64,000 nt of DNA from Sphingomonas vulcanisoli (lineage in GTDB: Bacteria; Pseudomonadota; Alphaproteobacteria; Sphingomonadales; Sphingomonadaceae): positions 49,961 to 113,960 of the forward strand of contig NZ_JAAOZC010000010.1 in assembly GCF_011761305.1 (NCBI RefSeq), written 5' to 3'. Below are positions 63,846-64,000 of the stretch, piece after piece; the stretch's first letter is position 1, and the number at the start of each line of letters is the position of its first letter. Made by a program: the position numbers and the translations under genes. The notes beneath the pieces were generated by a model. That model was not told where the DNA came from. It saw only the letters and a program-made list of their open reading frames with translations, and did no database searches.

Positions 63846-64000
63846 GCGCACTCCTCGGCAACGGGAGAACATCGTAGGAGCGCGGAACGCCGCTGCACAG
63901 TCGTTTATCTGAGGTTAATATTCATTATGGGGTCTACTTGGGCTCCCGTCGCCGAACTGGGGCAAATCTTCGATCGACGACATCAAATGCCGCGCTGTCG

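Overview
The window is GC-rich, alphaproteobacterial in style (FixL/FixJ, cbb3 oxidase, 5-aminolevulinate synthase, GTTC-N7-GTTC LexA box) and most likely comes from a large conjugative plasmid of a sphingomonad. The taxon is an inference from gene content and was not tested by a search. The plasmid call rests on a RepC-type and a RepA (RPA-type) replication gene among six copies of a 15-bp iteron, next to a complete P-type (VirB1-VirB11/VirD4) type IV secretion locus. No relaxase, ParA or ParB partition pair, tRNA, rRNA, CRISPR array or insertion sequence was seen.

Layout. 1-2.5 kb: a tyrosine recombinase cut by the left edge, translationally coupled to a 63-aa protein, and a divergent HTH-type protein. 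2.5-5.3 kb: a small unknown gene, a triple-BON protein, a universal stress protein and a flavodoxin-fold quinone reductase. 5.3-19.1 kb (minus strand): Toprim/LPD7 protein, virD4, virB11-10-9-8-7-6, eexN, virB5-4-3-2-1. 19.1-22.1 kb: iterons, repC, repA. 22.2-38.2 kb: pdxH, a second Usp, quinone reductase, alcohol dehydrogenase, ccoNOQP-ccoGHIS, cache protein, ompW, hemN, fnr. 38.3-48.9 kb: GNAT acetyltransferase, small membrane protein, fixL, fixJ, receiver-only protein, a frameshifted ParB-like gene, DUF2721, L,D-transpeptidase, a third Usp, NRAMP-like transporter, DUF1275 protein and a poorly coding stretch. 49-58.5 kb: SOS mutagenesis cassette imuA-imuB-dnaE2, two SRAP proteins (one apparently dead) and several unknown secreted proteins. 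58.5-64 kb: VIT1-like transporter, hemA, Rrf2 regulator, WGR protein, MarR-like regulator and small unknowns.

How it fits together. Most of the cargo reads as one low-oxygen response module. FixL (heme PAS kinase) and FixJ would sense oxygen, a [4Fe-4S]-type FNR would form the second tier, and the outputs are a high-affinity cbb3 oxidase with its copper and assembly genes, heme supply (hemA, oxygen-independent hemN), NAD(P)H-quinone reductases, alcohol dehydrogenase and three paralogous stress proteins. The main observation is a recurring short motif (TACGTA- or CGTAG-type half followed by TCCCAAT) that sits about 50-61 nt before the start codon of at least nine genes scattered over 59 kb, with more copies at the fnr, ccoN and other promoters. 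One copy contains GTAAGTAG, which fits the FixJ recognition sequence as I remember it. The motif points to a FixJ regulon that includes several unknown small genes. FNR boxes precede hemN/ompW and fnr itself.
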